A stretch of DNA of 64,000 nt from Rhizobium sp. R634 (GCF_002211305.1 NZ_LOKW01000001.1:744001-808000), one strand, 5' to 3'. Shown: positions 1 through 9,263, numbered from the stretch's first letter. Translations and numbers: made by a program. The notes: generated by a model from the sequence alone, not told the origin.

Positions 1-79
1 GCGTTTCGCCCGGGCTCGGCAGCCGCTCCAGGCAAAAGCTGGTATCGACGCAGACATTGCCGACGACGTGGATGGTCAT
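1..79 (-). CDS. PfkB-family sugar kinase, N-terminal fragment
   Basis: Only the first 26 codons are inside the window; the gene runs off the left edge. The reading MTIHVVGNVCVDTSF followed by ERLPSPGE is the typical first beta strand and sugar-binding loop of PfkB/ribokinase proteins (GNVxxD, then LPxPGE). It starts 17 bases after the stop of the amidotransferase-like gene and is preceded by GAGGACC, so it is probably the next gene of the ribose-type ABC operon. A kinase here would phosphorylate the imported sugar or its product. The substrate cannot be told from this fragment. Confidence 0.7.
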   Translation of the reverse strand, partial: MTIHVVGNVCVDTSFCLERLPSPGET

Positions 80-96
80 GGTCCTCGACCTTCCGT

Positions 97-861
97 TCAG
101 TCTGTTGCCCAGGCGAGCATCTGCTCGAACAGAGTCTTATAGCCCGGCCAGGCGATGAATTCCGGCGGCAGCCAGTGCGGGCCGACATCGGACGTCCAGA
201 CAAGCGTGCGGCCCTCGCCATAGGTGCCGGTGACGAGCAGCGGCAGCGAACCGTATTCCGACGAAACGGTCATAAGCTGGTTGGCGCCTTCCTTAAGCGT
301 CACTTCGTTGAAACCGAGCAGATACGGGAACTCGCCGGTTATGCCCGCAAGTATCGGGTGCGAAGCATCGCCCGACACAATGGGCGTAAAGCCCTCAGGC
401 ACCTCCACACGGTCGTCGACGGAAAGGCAGGAGACGGGCAGTACCTCTTCGACAGCGGTGTTTCGGAAGCGCGCGCCGCCATTGATGCCCTGGAAAGAAT
501 AATAGCCACCGAACATCAGGAGTGCCCCGCCTTGGGCCACGTAGTCGCGCAGCAATTTCAGACGGTTCGGCGTGCGACGCGAGTGAATCCAGGTGTCCGG
601 ATGCAGAAGCAGCGTATTGGCACCGATATCCGAGAGCACGATGGCTTCGTAGGCCCTAAGGCCTTCGAGTGTGCTCGGAAACTCCTTCTGTGCCTCGTGT
701 GCCGGCATGAAGGTAACGTCGAAGGGGCTATCCTTCAGGGCCTTCAGCAATTCGTCCGCCCCGGTGTGATAGGTCACCGTAGGGAACTGGTCGAAGCCCT
801 TGATATGGGTGGCGGTCGATACCCAGGATTCGCCGGCGAGCAGCACTTTCTTCTTGGTCAT
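97..861 (-). CDS. Putative glutamine amidotransferase-like protein (PF07090 type)
   Basis: 254 residues without signal peptide. The start MTKKKVLLAGESWVS, then a flavodoxin-like fold with GGALLMFGGYYSFQG near residues 112-126 and a C-terminal GEGRTLVWTSDVGPHW, match the DUF1355/GATase1-like family (PF07090). These proteins share the class I amidotransferase fold but have no well-established reaction, and I see no clear Cys-His-Glu triad. It sits between a phosphotriesterase-family gene and a PfkB kinase in a ribose-type ABC operon, so a role in processing a carbohydrate ligand is inferred, not shown. Confidence 0.75.
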   Translation of the reverse strand: MTKKKVLLAGESWVSTATHIKGFDQFPTVTYHTGADELLKALKDSPFDVTFMPAHEAQKEFPSTLEGLRAYEAIVLSDIGANTLLLHPDTWIHSRRTPNRLKLLRDYVAQGGALLMFGGYYSFQGINGGARFRNTAVEEVLPVSCLSVDDRVEVPEGFTPIVSGDASHPILAGITGEFPYLLGFNEVTLKEGANQLMTVSSEYGSLPLLVTGTYGEGRTLVWTSDVGPHWLPPEFIAWPGYKTLFEQMLAWATD

Positions 862-889
862 GGAAACTCCTTGGACGATGGGCCAACGC

Positions 890-1981
890 TCAGCGCATGG
901 CGGAAAAGACGGATTTCGGATTGTCGATCAGCATGCGGTCAATGGCCGCTTGATCGACGCCATGGCGCTTCAGACGCGGCAGGAAGTGCTTTAGGATGTA
1001 GCCATAGCCAAAGCCGCCGTAGCGCGTCAGCATGATCTTCAGGAACACATCCTGCGACAGCAGCAGCCTGTCGCCAAACCCCTTGTCGACAAGGGTGGCG
1101 ATAGCACGGGCATTCTCCTCGTCGGAGGGCGACTGGGCATCCTGATCGGCATAGTAATAGTCCATGCCAATCATGTCATATTCCAGGAAGGCGCCGCGCC
1201 TTGCCAGCGCCATCTGGTAATCAAGATCGTTATGACTGGGGTTCATGTGGCAAAGGACGGTATGGCGCGGATCGGCCCCCTCCTCCTCCACCACATCGAG
1301 CACGCGATGCGCCAGACGCTCCCAGCCCGGCAGGTGAATGGAGAGCGGCAGGCCGGTGATGCGTGCCGCCCGCGCCGAAGCGCGAAGCGACTTCTCTTCC
1401 TCAGCGGTGAAATGACGGCTGACGCCGACCTCACCGATAATACCTGCGATGATCTCCGGCTGCGTCTCGCCGCCGCCGACATCATCGACGATGAACCGCG
1501 CAACCTCTTCGATGTCCATGGCTTTCAGCCAGTCGGGATGGGTGTGCTCCAGATAGAAGCCTGTACCCATGATGATCCGGAGCCCCGACATGCGCGCGAT
1601 GCGGGCGAGTCCCGCCGCATCACGGCCGATGCCGAAATTGGTCGTTTCCACCACGGTGCAGCCGCCGAGCGCTTGGAACCGTTTGAGCTCTCCCAGCGCC
1701 AGATCCCCATCATCGAGCGAGACATTGTCCCGGTTCATGTAGGGGTTCATACGCAATTCGCCGATAATCGCGATCGAGACCTTCTGTTCGGCGATCGCCT
1801 TTTCGTCCGGGTGGCAGGGGCAGATCCAGCTGGTCGCGCCATCGAGGAAGATGTGCTCGTGCATCAGCGTCACCCCGAGATCCTCCACCGGGACGGGGCC
1901 GGTGACGGTCATGGCTGTGCCGGAATTCACCCCGATGGGATGCCGCTTTTTCGGCGCGCCCGTGAAGAGACGATCGAGCAT
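890..1981 (-). CDS. Phosphotriesterase-family metal-dependent hydrolase/lactonase
   Basis: 363 residues, a TIM-barrel amidohydrolase of the PTE family. Metal ligands are visible: HEH at residues 41-43, a bridging Glu in IIGEVGVS in place of the carbamylated Lys of true phosphotriesterase, His in SIHLPG, His in LCHMNPSH and Asp in LLLSQDVF. A Glu bridge is typical of the PHP-like branch, whose members are often lactonases or unknown. It begins 2 bases after the permease stop, so it is translated with the ABC operon. A sugar-lactone or phospho-ester substrate supplied by the transporter is likely but unproven. Confidence 0.85.
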   Translation of the reverse strand: MLDRLFTGAPKKRHPIGVNSGTAMTVTGPVPVEDLGVTLMHEHIFLDGATSWICPCHPDEKAIAEQKVSIAIIGELRMNPYMNRDNVSLDDGDLALGELKRFQALGGCTVVETTNFGIGRDAAGLARIARMSGLRIIMGTGFYLEHTHPDWLKAMDIEEVARFIVDDVGGGETQPEIIAGIIGEVGVSRHFTAEEEKSLRASARAARITGLPLSIHLPGWERLAHRVLDVVEEEGADPRHTVLCHMNPSHNDLDYQMALARRGAFLEYDMIGMDYYYADQDAQSPSDEENARAIATLVDKGFGDRLLLSQDVFLKIMLTRYGGFGYGYILKHFLPRLKRHGVDQAAIDRMLIDNPKSVFSAMR

Positions 1982-1983
1982 CC

Positions 1984-2994
1984 TCAGCGCCCCTTCGCGC
2001 CGCCGCGGAACAGGCGGAAATTCAGCCAGATGGCGACGAGGATGATGAAGCCGGTGACGATCGGCGTGAAGAAGGGCGATAGATGTGAAAGGATGAGGCC
2101 GTTTGCGAGCACCGCGACGGTGAGCGCGCCGAGAATCGTGCCCACGAGAGAGCCGCGTCCACCAAAGAGGCTGGTGCCGCCGAGCACGACGGCTGCGATG
2201 ACATCCAGCTCAAAACCCTGTCCCGCATTCGACGAGCCGGAGCCGAGACGGGCGGAAAGGATAACGCCGGCGGCCGCCGCGGCCGTACCCGACAGCACAT
2301 AGACCCAGAGGATGACCCGGCGCGTGTTGACGCCTGCCCGCCGCGTCGCCTCGGCATTGGCGCCGACGCCCGTGACGTAGCGGCCGAAATGAGTTTCGTT
2401 GAAGGCGATGTAGGCGATGGCAAGAATCACAATCGCGATCAGCGCCGGAGCCGGAACGCCGAGCACCCAGGCGCGGCCAAGGGCTACGAAGGGGCTCGTC
2501 GGCTCGATGGGGATCGAATAGCCGCCGGTGATGAGCAACGCGAAACCGCGGATCACGGAAAGACCGGCGAGCGTAACGATGAAGGCGGGGATGCGCTCAT
2601 AGGCGATAAAATAACCTTGGATGACACCCACCACGCCGCCGAGCAGAAGCATCAGCACGATGGCAAACGGCCAAGGGACGCCCGCCTGTAGGGCTGCGGC
2701 CGACAAGGTGGCCGTCAGGGCAAGGACGGAGCCAACCGAAAGATCGATGCCCCCGGTCGTGATGACGAAGGTCATGGCCGCCGCGACGATCAGCAACGGG
2801 GCGGATTGCCGGATGACGTTGAGGAGATTCGGCGCGGTCAGGAAGGCATCCGTTGTCACCGAGAAGAATAGGCAACAGACGACGAAGAACAGCGCGATCG
2901 ACATGACGCCGCCATTGGCCACGACCTTGTCGAGGATCGTCGGCTCGCGCATGCGGGGCGGATGGCTGGCATAGGCGTTGGGTTCGGAACTCAT
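1984..2994 (-). CDS. Ribose-type ABC transporter permease (RbsC family)
   Basis: 336 residues, about nine or ten hydrophobic helices. The motif GGIDLSVGSVLALTA and the loop AVVLGGTSLFGGRGSLVGT are hallmarks of the carbohydrate-uptake-2 (RbsC/XylH) permeases. It forms the inner-membrane channel for the ATPase and the periplasmic binding protein encoded just upstream. Its start overlaps the end of the ATPase gene by 4 bases (translational coupling). The substrate is unknown. Confidence 0.9.
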   Translation of the reverse strand: MSSEPNAYASHPPRMREPTILDKVVANGGVMSIALFFVVCCLFFSVTTDAFLTAPNLLNVIRQSAPLLIVAAAMTFVITTGGIDLSVGSVLALTATLSAAALQAGVPWPFAIVLMLLLGGVVGVIQGYFIAYERIPAFIVTLAGLSVIRGFALLITGGYSIPIEPTSPFVALGRAWVLGVPAPALIAIVILAIAYIAFNETHFGRYVTGVGANAEATRRAGVNTRRVILWVYVLSGTAAAAAGVILSARLGSGSSNAGQGFELDVIAAVVLGGTSLFGGRGSLVGTILGALTVAVLANGLILSHLSPFFTPIVTGFIILVAIWLNFRLFRGGAKGR

Positions 2995-3788
2995 GCGGAG
3001 GCGCCCTTTTCCCGGTTATGGCCTGCGGATCGGGCGGCAAATTTTCGCCCGACGATGAGATTGACGACGTCCTCGATATTCGTGTCTTCGATCCGGCGCT
3101 CGGCGATGTTACGCCCCTCATACATGACCTGGATGCGGTCGCAGACGAGGAAGAGGTCCTGCAGGCGATGCGTGATGAGAATGACGGACACGCCGCGTTG
3201 CGAGACGGTGCGGATGAGTTCGAGCACCGCCTCCACCTCGGCGACGGCGAGTGCTGCCGTCGGCTCGTCCATGATGAGCACCGAGGGGTTGAAGGATGCG
3301 GCGCGGCCGATGGCGATAGACTGACGTTGGCCGCCCGAAAGGTTTTCCACCTTCATGCGCGTATCGGGGATGACGATGCCGAGATTGGAGAGCATGTCGC
3401 GCGCACGCTCATGCATCAGCGTCTTGTCGAGCATCGGTACGCCGGCCACCCGCCGTTTCGGCTCGCGGCCAAGGAAGAGATTGCCAGCCACATCGATCGT
3501 GTCGCAGAGCGCCAGGTCCTGGTAGACCATCTCGATACGCGCTGCGCGCGCATCTGCGGGCGACGTGAAGGCGACCGCTCTGCCGTCGATCTCGATCGTT
3601 CCTGAATCGGGGATCACGGCGCCGGACAAAACCTTGCTGATGGTCGATTTGCCTGCTCCGTTGTCACCCACCAGGCCGAGAACTTCCCCGGGCTTCAGAT
3701 CGAGCGAGGCGTTGTCGAGCGATTGCAGCGCGCCATAGCGCTTGGAAATGCCGGTCATACGAACGCGGCTGACTTGCGTGTCGGTCAT
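2991..3788 (-). CDS. Ribose-type ABC transporter ATP-binding protein (single NBD)
   Basis: 265 residues from MTDTQVSRVRM; an upstream extension of the frame is non-homologous, so this ATG was chosen. Walker A GDNGAGKST, signature LSGGQRQS, Walker B VLIMDEPTAAL and the His loop LITHRLQD are present. Unlike RbsA, which has two nucleotide-binding domains, this protein has one, as in the FrcA-type subclass common in rhizobia. It energises the adjacent permease. Order in the operon: binding protein, ATPase, permease, hydrolase, amidotransferase-like protein, kinase. Confidence 0.92.
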   Translation of the reverse strand: MTDTQVSRVRMTGISKRYGALQSLDNASLDLKPGEVLGLVGDNGAGKSTISKVLSGAVIPDSGTIEIDGRAVAFTSPADARAARIEMVYQDLALCDTIDVAGNLFLGREPKRRVAGVPMLDKTLMHERARDMLSNLGIVIPDTRMKVENLSGGQRQSIAIGRAASFNPSVLIMDEPTAALAVAEVEAVLELIRTVSQRGVSVILITHRLQDLFLVCDRIQVMYEGRNIAERRIEDTNIEDVVNLIVGRKFAARSAGHNREKGASA

Positions 3789-3858
3789 ATTCAATGGCCC
3801 TTGCTGAAATCCGGCCGCCCAGCCTGATCGACAGCCCGGGCGACGGCGGCAGTTCGCC

Positions 3859-4800
3859 TTACTTGAATATATCGCGGTACTGATCGACATTCGCCTTGGT
3901 GACGATGGTAACCGGCACATTGATGATCGGCTCGATCTTCTCGCCCTTTTTGACCTTGACGAGCGCCTCGACCGCAGCCTTGCCCTCGCCGGCCGGATCC
4001 TGCTGGATCACAGCGGTCACGAACCCTTGGTCGATGCCATCGATGGCGGACTTCGTCAGATCCCAGCCGAAGACCTTGATGCTATCACCGCGGCCCTGGC
4101 TGGCAACCGCGGAAACCGCGCCGAGCAGCGCCGGCTCGCCGGTCGCATAGAGCGCCGTCATGTCGGGGTTGGCCGTCATCAGGTTTTCGGCGGCAGACAG
4201 CGCGACGTCCTGTACGTTCTGGCCGTCAACGGTGTTGAGGAATTCGATCTTCTGACCGCCCTCGCCTACCGCAGCCTTGAAGCCGTCGAGACGCTGATTC
4301 TGGATGAAGGAATTAAGCGCGCCGACGACGCCGACCTTGGCCGCACCGCCCATGTCGCTCTTCACGTAGTCGGAGAAGAACTTGCCAATCTCGCGACCGG
4401 CGGCGGTATTGTCGACACCGACAAAGGCTATGTTGTCGCCTTCCGGAATTTGCGCATCGATGGCGATGACCGGAATGCCGGCATTCTTCGCAGCAGTGAT
4501 GGCCGGCTTCACGCCGTTCACATCGATGGCGACCAGAATGATGCCGTCGACTTTCTGGGTGATGTAGGTCTCGATCGCATCGTTCTGCGCCGAAGGCACG
4601 TTGTTGGCGTTGAAGATGACGAGGTCGACGCCAGCAGCCTTGGCGGCAGCGTTGGCACCATCATTGATCTGGTTGAAGAAGAGTGCCTGCTGATTGATGG
4701 TGACGAGCGCGAACGTATCGGCAAAGGCGCCTGAAACACCCATGGAAAGCGTCATGGCGACGGCTGCGGCGCAGCCGAGGAGATATTTGGTCCGACCCAT
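3859..4800 (-). CDS. Ribose-type ABC transporter periplasmic binding protein
   Basis: 313 residues from MGRTKYLLGCAAAV, preceded by AAGGGGAAC; a possible upstream Met lacks a ribosome site. A signal peptide ends near GAFADTFA. The mature part is a Peripla_BP_4 sugar-binding protein: ALVTINQQALFFNQINDGA at the start, VDGIILVAIDVNG in the middle and a GWDLTKSAIDGIDQG hinge region. It captures the ligand for the adjacent ABC transporter. It is the first gene after the intergenic region carrying two inverted repeats, so it is probably the promoter-proximal gene of the operon. Confidence 0.9.
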   Translation of the reverse strand: MGRTKYLLGCAAAVAMTLSMGVSGAFADTFALVTINQQALFFNQINDGANAAAKAAGVDLVIFNANNVPSAQNDAIETYITQKVDGIILVAIDVNGVKPAITAAKNAGIPVIAIDAQIPEGDNIAFVGVDNTAAGREIGKFFSDYVKSDMGGAAKVGVVGALNSFIQNQRLDGFKAAVGEGGQKIEFLNTVDGQNVQDVALSAAENLMTANPDMTALYATGEPALLGAVSAVASQGRGDSIKVFGWDLTKSAIDGIDQGFVTAVIQQDPAGEGKAAVEALVKVKKGEKIEPIINVPVTIVTKANVDQYRDIFK

Positions 4801-4856
4801 TTTAAAGTTCCCCTTGTTAGAAGCCGCGGGCGGCAACAGAATTTGCGAGGGCATTA

Positions 4857-4891
4857 TTCAAGTGACTTGAATTATTGTCAAGATGCTTGAA
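4857..4891. promoter_or_regulatory. Two tandem inverted repeats upstream of the ribose-type ABC operon (candidate operator)
   Basis: TTCAAG-TGA-CTTGAA at 4857-4871 is a perfect 6-3-6 inverted repeat, and GTCAAG-ATG-CTTGAA at 4877-4891 repeats it with one mismatch. The centres are 20 bases apart, about two helical turns, so two dimers could bind on the same face. The pair lies about 57 bases upstream of the binding-protein start and 44 bases downstream of the XRE-cupin regulator stop. Binding by that regulator is inferred from proximity. Confidence 0.6.
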
Positions 4892-4934
4892 TGGTCGGAG
4901 CCACAAAAGTCAAATCATGAGTTTTTTGAGGTAA

Positions 4935-5555
4935 TCAAAATGTTGGCGGCGTATTGACCCAGAAAATCGAGGCACGCTGGCTTCCGACGTTGCGATACCA
5001 ATGGGCCAGCTCTGAATTGAATACGAAACTGTCTCCGGCGCACAGGTGAAAGGTCTTATCGCCGATCATCAACTCGATCTCGCCGACGAGCACGTAGCCG
5101 ACCTCTTCGCCGACATGCTGGATCGGGCCGGCGCTCTCGCCTCCCACATCGATATGGTGGATGTTGCACTGGAGCAGATGACCCTGCGAATAGGGAATTA
5201 TACGTTCGAGCGATATGCCCTCGCCGCGTCGCAGCGGATCGAGCGAGATCAGCGGCCGTGTGCCGGCGCGAAACACCACGCCCTCGTCGGCATCCGTCTC
5301 CTCGAACATCCAGCCGATATTGGAATCGAGCGCCTGCACCAGCCGGTGCAGCATGGGCAACGATGGCGAAGCCTTACCGTTCTCGATCTTGGACAGCAGG
5401 CTTTCTGAACAATCAGCAGCCAGCGCCAGTGCCTTCAGCGTCAGCCCACGCGTCTGCCGCGTAAGCTTGAGGCGCGCACCAAGCCGCACCGGATTCGGCT
5501 GAATCTTGTCCTCCCGGCTAGTTTCAGACGGCAAAGGCGAATTGACCATATTCAT
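4935..5555 (-). CDS. XRE-family transcriptional regulator with C-terminal cupin domain
   Basis: 206 residues. An HTH_3 domain lies at about residues 27-82 (LGARLKLTRQTRGLTLKAL then CSESLLSKIENGKASPS) and a cupin_2 domain at about residues 130-200 (VGEEVGYVLVGEIELMIGD then HLCAGDSFVFNSELAHWYRN). Regulators of this architecture sense small metabolites through the cupin and usually repress a neighbouring catabolic operon. It lies directly upstream of the ribose-type ABC operon in the same direction. A second inverted repeat, TTAGAG-N18-CTCTAA at 5557-5586, lies just before its start. Confidence 0.88.
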   Translation of the reverse strand: MNMVNSPLPSETSREDKIQPNPVRLGARLKLTRQTRGLTLKALALAADCSESLLSKIENGKASPSLPMLHRLVQALDSNIGWMFEETDADEGVVFRAGTRPLISLDPLRRGEGISLERIIPYSQGHLLQCNIHHIDVGGESAGPIQHVGEEVGYVLVGEIELMIGDKTFHLCAGDSFVFNSELAHWYRNVGSQRASIFWVNTPPTF

Positions 5556-5731
5556 GTTAGAGGCATCGCATTGATCGGCGCTCTAATCATAAGTCCTTCA
5601 GTTAAGCCCTGTCCAGTTAGAATGCTTTAAGCCAAGAGGTTACGCTGGCTTGCGCGAACATGATCTGCCGGTGGCTCGTCGGACTTACAAAGCGCCTTGA
5701 TGAAGATCGAACCTTCGACCGCACCTGTCTG

Positions 5732-6907
5732 TCACGAACTGAGAGGAAGAGGATCGGCGCCTTCGCTGAGAATTGCAAGATATCTTCGGTAGCTGAACAC
5801 GCGGCCACGCTTGCGGCCCGTCACCTCGTCGACGATGTCCAACCGCTTCAGATCGGCGAGTGCTGCATTGACCGTCGGTGCGGACAGACCTGTAATTTGA
5901 ACAACCTGGTTCGCCGTGAGAAAAGGATTCTGCTGGAAAAGCCCGTGAACACGAAGTGCCGATCCCGCTCTATCACTCTCCGTCGTGATGCGCTCTCGAT
6001 CTTCCTTGAAGAGATCCACAATCTGGGTCGCAGCCTCAAACGCCTGATTGGCGGTGTCGGCCACCCCAGTCAGGAAAAAGTCCAACCAAGCCTCCCAGTT
6101 GCCATGTTCGCGAACCTCTTGCAGTAGCCAATATTCCCTCCGATGGGATTTCAGGAGAAGACTGAGGTAGAGCAATGGCTTGCGTAGAACGCCGTCATGC
6201 AGAGGTATAGGGTCACTAGCAAGCGACCTATACGGCCATTGCCATCGAGAAATGGATGGATCGTTTCGAATTGAACGTGCAGCAGACCTGCTTTGATTAG
6301 CGCCGGCAACCGCGATCGGTCATCATGCATGAAGCGCTCGAACGCATCCAGACAAGCGGCCATTCCCGTGACGGGAGCAGGCACGAAGAGCGCGTTACCG
6401 GGGCGCGTGCCGCCAATCCAATTTTGCGAGCGGCGAAACTCTCCTGGATCCTGGTGCCCCCTCGCCCACTCTGCAGAAGCCTGGCGTGCATCTCGCGGAT
6501 CAGGCGCAACGACATGGGCAGCGTTTCCAGCCGCTCTAAGCCGTACATCATCGCGTCGACGTAGTTGGAGACTTCAGGAATGTCATCAACCGGCTGCCCG
6601 GCTTGCGCTTCAGTCTCAAACCGCAAGAGATCGGAAAGCGTCGACTGCGTGCCTTCAATCTGTGAGGAAAGAACGGCTTCTTTTCTCACATACATATAAA
6701 GGAACAGCTCCTGCCGCGGCAGCAACATTGTGATCCCATCCAGGCGCCCGAGCGCGTGTTCTGCCAGGCTGAGACGCTCTAAAAGGGCGAGCACATCGAT
6801 AGGCGGCTCGGCGGCAGTGGCGGAGGCACGAACGCTCGTACCGTTTCACTGGCAGCGACCGTCTCTACGAAGCGACCGAGGCGAGGACTGGATTGGGAAT
6901 CAAACAT
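5732..6907 (-). pseudogene. Fic-domain protein gene, broken by three single-base frameshifts
   Basis: Reading from the ATG at 6907 gives MFDSQSSPRLGRFVETVAA and then FVPPPLPP. The frame breaks near 6804, resumes with the SSQIEGTQST inhibitory-helix motif (SxxxEG), breaks near 6450, resumes with MACLDAFERFMHDD and the catalytic HPFLDGNGRIGR, breaks near 6195 and ends in a winged-helix C-terminus stopping at 5732. Each break is explained by one missing base. The restored protein would be about 391 residues, normal for class II Fic AMP-transferases. Both the active-site and inhibitory motifs survive, so the decay is recent, unless one break is a sequencing error. Confidence 0.85.
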
Positions 6908-7152
6908 ATCCCAGTATCAGCCTCGCCTCTTATTTAAACGAGAGGCATATCATTTAATTAAGCGTCTCACTTAGATAAGCGCGCTTAATCAAAGGTACGA
7001 TCATCGATCTCCCGAGCGCAGGTCCACAGCAAACTGTATGGACTCATTGCAAATGACTCAGCGGTGCTCAACGTGCCGCATCCGATACATCCTTTCTTAA
7101 AACTGCACTCCTATTCCCGCTCGCCCTCGGCACTGGCGCCGAGAGAAGCGGA

Positions 7153-8558
7153 ATGAGCATGACCAAACAAGACATTTCATCACGTCATTTTCAGCGAAAG
7201 ATCTCTGACTTTTGCGAGCTGCGCATCGCACCGATTGTATCCAAACGAGTGCTGGAGAATGTTCGGCCCTTTCTAATAAGCTTGATCATCTACCGAAAGC
7301 CGCCTCCGATCCTGAATGGCCGTATCGACTGGACCACGATCGGGCAGGCCTGCGGAATCGAAGCCGAGTTGACTGCAGAGTTGAAGAAGGAGCTCCGGCC
7401 AGGCCTGGATGCGATCACCCGATGGCTGGGGGCATCGCCCGCGGAAGATGTTCAGTCAGATAAGCCAGCCACGCGAGTTCGTACGGCTGGGTCAAGCAAG
7501 TCAGCCACCGCTCCATCCGCCAGGAAACCACAGCGCCGTGCCATCGACGGCTCCTTTGCTCGGTCTTCGTCGGTACCGCGCGGGCCTGCGCCGAAGCCCA
7601 TCAGCCCGCTTCCAGAGCCCTTGTCTGAGGCAACGGAAGATCCAGTGAATTTTCAGAATGCCCTGGTCTATCACATGCGCCGGTTCGGTGACACCTATTG
7701 GCAGCTCTACCGCGCTGTTGTTCGTCTCAACGAGACCTTCGACAATAAGACACTCTTGTCTTGGATCCAGGGCGAGCGTGTGCCCTGATCTGTCGCCAGC
7801 TTCGATATCCTCCGCCGCATCGAGCAGCGCTACCGATTGCCAGGTGGCTATTTCAAAGACAAGCTGCCGCATCAGGCGCGCTCGCTTTACGGTCATGATC
7901 TCGGCGATATCAGCCCCGCTGAGCGGCGCAGGATCTCCTTGCATCTGCCGGATGACTTCAGCAGCCTGCCCTTTACCAAGCGTGAAGAGATCCTCGATTG
8001 GGTGCGGCGGGTGATCATCTCCGGCTCGACAGAGTATCGTCGGTACCAGGCGGCGGCTATCAAACAACGTTACGCCATCCGCTTTCCTGGCGTGACTTAT
8101 GGTGGGGGCGCTCTTTCACCTCGATCCTTCGCCTCGGCGGCCGGCGCCCATCAGAACATCGCCCAGGAGCTAGAGGATCCGATCTGCTGTCTGGCGTTGT
8201 AGATGCACCGCCGAGGCTTGCTATGGAAATGGCTGATCTAATCCGCTTCAAGACCTCGACGCTGACGGCGATTGGTTTTCAACGAAATGGCGTCTGAGGG
8301 GAGGAAACGGCCTCTCAGAAGATCGAACACCTCGGCCTGATGTTCGGCGCACTAGCGGCCTCACCGAATGGTGCAGTAAGGGGCTGCGGCGTGCCAGTCA
8401 GCCAATTGAGCTTCGGCCTTCTCATCTTCCCCGGCGTTGGGGCTGGTATCTGCAGTGGCGCGAACAGCGCCGTGGCTTCTACACCAAGTGGGAAGAGGAC
8501 ATGCTCATGGTCGCGCAATCCCTCACCCGCACTGATGTAGGCTGGCTCCGACAGCATG
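7153..8558 (+). pseudogene. Remnant of a plasmid integrase-like (site-specific recombinase-associated) gene
   Basis: The frame from MSMTKQDISSRHFQRKISD runs 211 codons to a TGA at 7786, then continues in the same frame (SVASFDILRRIEQRYRLPGG) to 8202. It then shifts frames through FKTSTLTAIGFQRNGV and HLGLMFGALAASPNG, and ends with WGWYLQWREQRRGFYTKW and LTRTDVGWLRQH near 8558. I associate these segments, from memory, with the N-terminal half of a large rhizobial plasmid integrase-like protein. No tyrosine-recombinase catalytic domain is left. At least one nonsense change, two frame changes and a 3' truncation are present. Family assignment is tentative; decay is clear. Confidence 0.6.
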
Positions 8559-8608
8559 AGACGCCTGGGCGGCCATCACCGCACTCGATCAGTCGCAATG
8601 AGCCGGGT

Positions 8609-9133
8609 TCAGTCGATGAGCTGGTTTCCGAGCAGGGAGTGCAGGCATTCGCGGGCACGGCTGACACGGCTTTTTAAGGTGCCGATCCGGCAGCCGCACA
8701 TTTTGGCTGCATCCTCGTAGCTGGTTCCGGCGGCGACCAGCGTCAGCGCCCTGCGCCTGTCGTCGGACAGAAGCGTCAGCGCATGCTGCAGTTCGCGCTC
8801 GCGCAGCGCCCATTCCTGTGTCGGGGCGGTGGCGATCTGTTCCATTGCTGCGTCGATACCGGCCGGCTCGCGCTTCTGGCGGCGGTAATTGGTGCAGAAG
8901 GTGTTGCGCAAAATGGTGAAGAGCCAGGATTTGAGAGAAGTGCCGGGATGATAGAGATGAAGCGAGTTCAGTGCCTTCAGCAAGGTCTCCTGCACGAGAT
9001 CGTCGATATCGTCGTCGCTGCGCAGGAACCGGCGGGCGAAGGCGCGCAGCGCCGGCGTCAGCTCGACGATCTCCGATTCTATCGCTGAGGTTTTTTTGCT
9101 GTGCGACACTGGACGTACGGAAGACAAGGACAT
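8609..9133 (-). CDS. ECF sigma factor, EcfG-like (general stress response type)
   Basis: 174 residues. Sigma region 2 (LRAFARRFLRSDDDIDDLVQETLLKAL) lies at about residues 28-55 and region 4 (LSDDRRRALTLVAAGTSYEDAAKMC, then GTLKSRVSRAREC) at about 118-165. The pattern fits the ECF15/EcfG group that directs the alphaproteobacterial general stress response. The usual partners PhyR and NepR are not adjacent, so this is probably an extra, plasmid-borne paralogue. AGGAGAG precedes the ATG at a good distance. It is divergent from a stress-type ferritin-like gene that carries an EcfG promoter. Confidence 0.85.
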   Translation of the reverse strand: MSLSSVRPVSHSKKTSAIESEIVELTPALRAFARRFLRSDDDIDDLVQETLLKALNSLHLYHPGTSLKSWLFTILRNTFCTNYRRQKREPAGIDAAMEQIATAPTQEWALRERELQHALTLLSDDRRRALTLVAAGTSYEDAAKMCGCRIGTLKSRVSRARECLHSLLGNQLID

Positions 9134-9238
9134 TTTTTCTCTCCTGGGATGAGGAGGAAAGCTCCGCGCATCCTAATCGTTGCCGTACGATATCGGACAG
9201 ATACCTGCTTTTGATCGCTAGGATCCCTGCGGCGACCG

Positions 9239-9263
9239 GGAACAACGGCTTTGCACAATCGTT
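9239..9263 (+). promoter_or_regulatory. EcfG-type promoter upstream of the ferritin-like gene
   Basis: GGAAC at 9239-9243 and CGTT at 9260-9263 are separated by 16 bases, an exact match to the GGAAC-N16/17-CGTT consensus of EcfG/RpoE2 sigma factors. It points toward the DUF892 gene about 155 bases downstream. A weaker second candidate (GGAAC, 18 bases, TT) starts at 9359. Confidence 0.7.

Noticed and set aside
1232..2302. Long plus-strand frame of 356 codons
   Set aside because: Antisense to the PTE-family gene and permease, with no recognisable motif.
7153..8558. Intact phage or plasmid integrase
   Set aside because: An in-frame stop, later frame changes and loss of the catalytic part show a remnant only.
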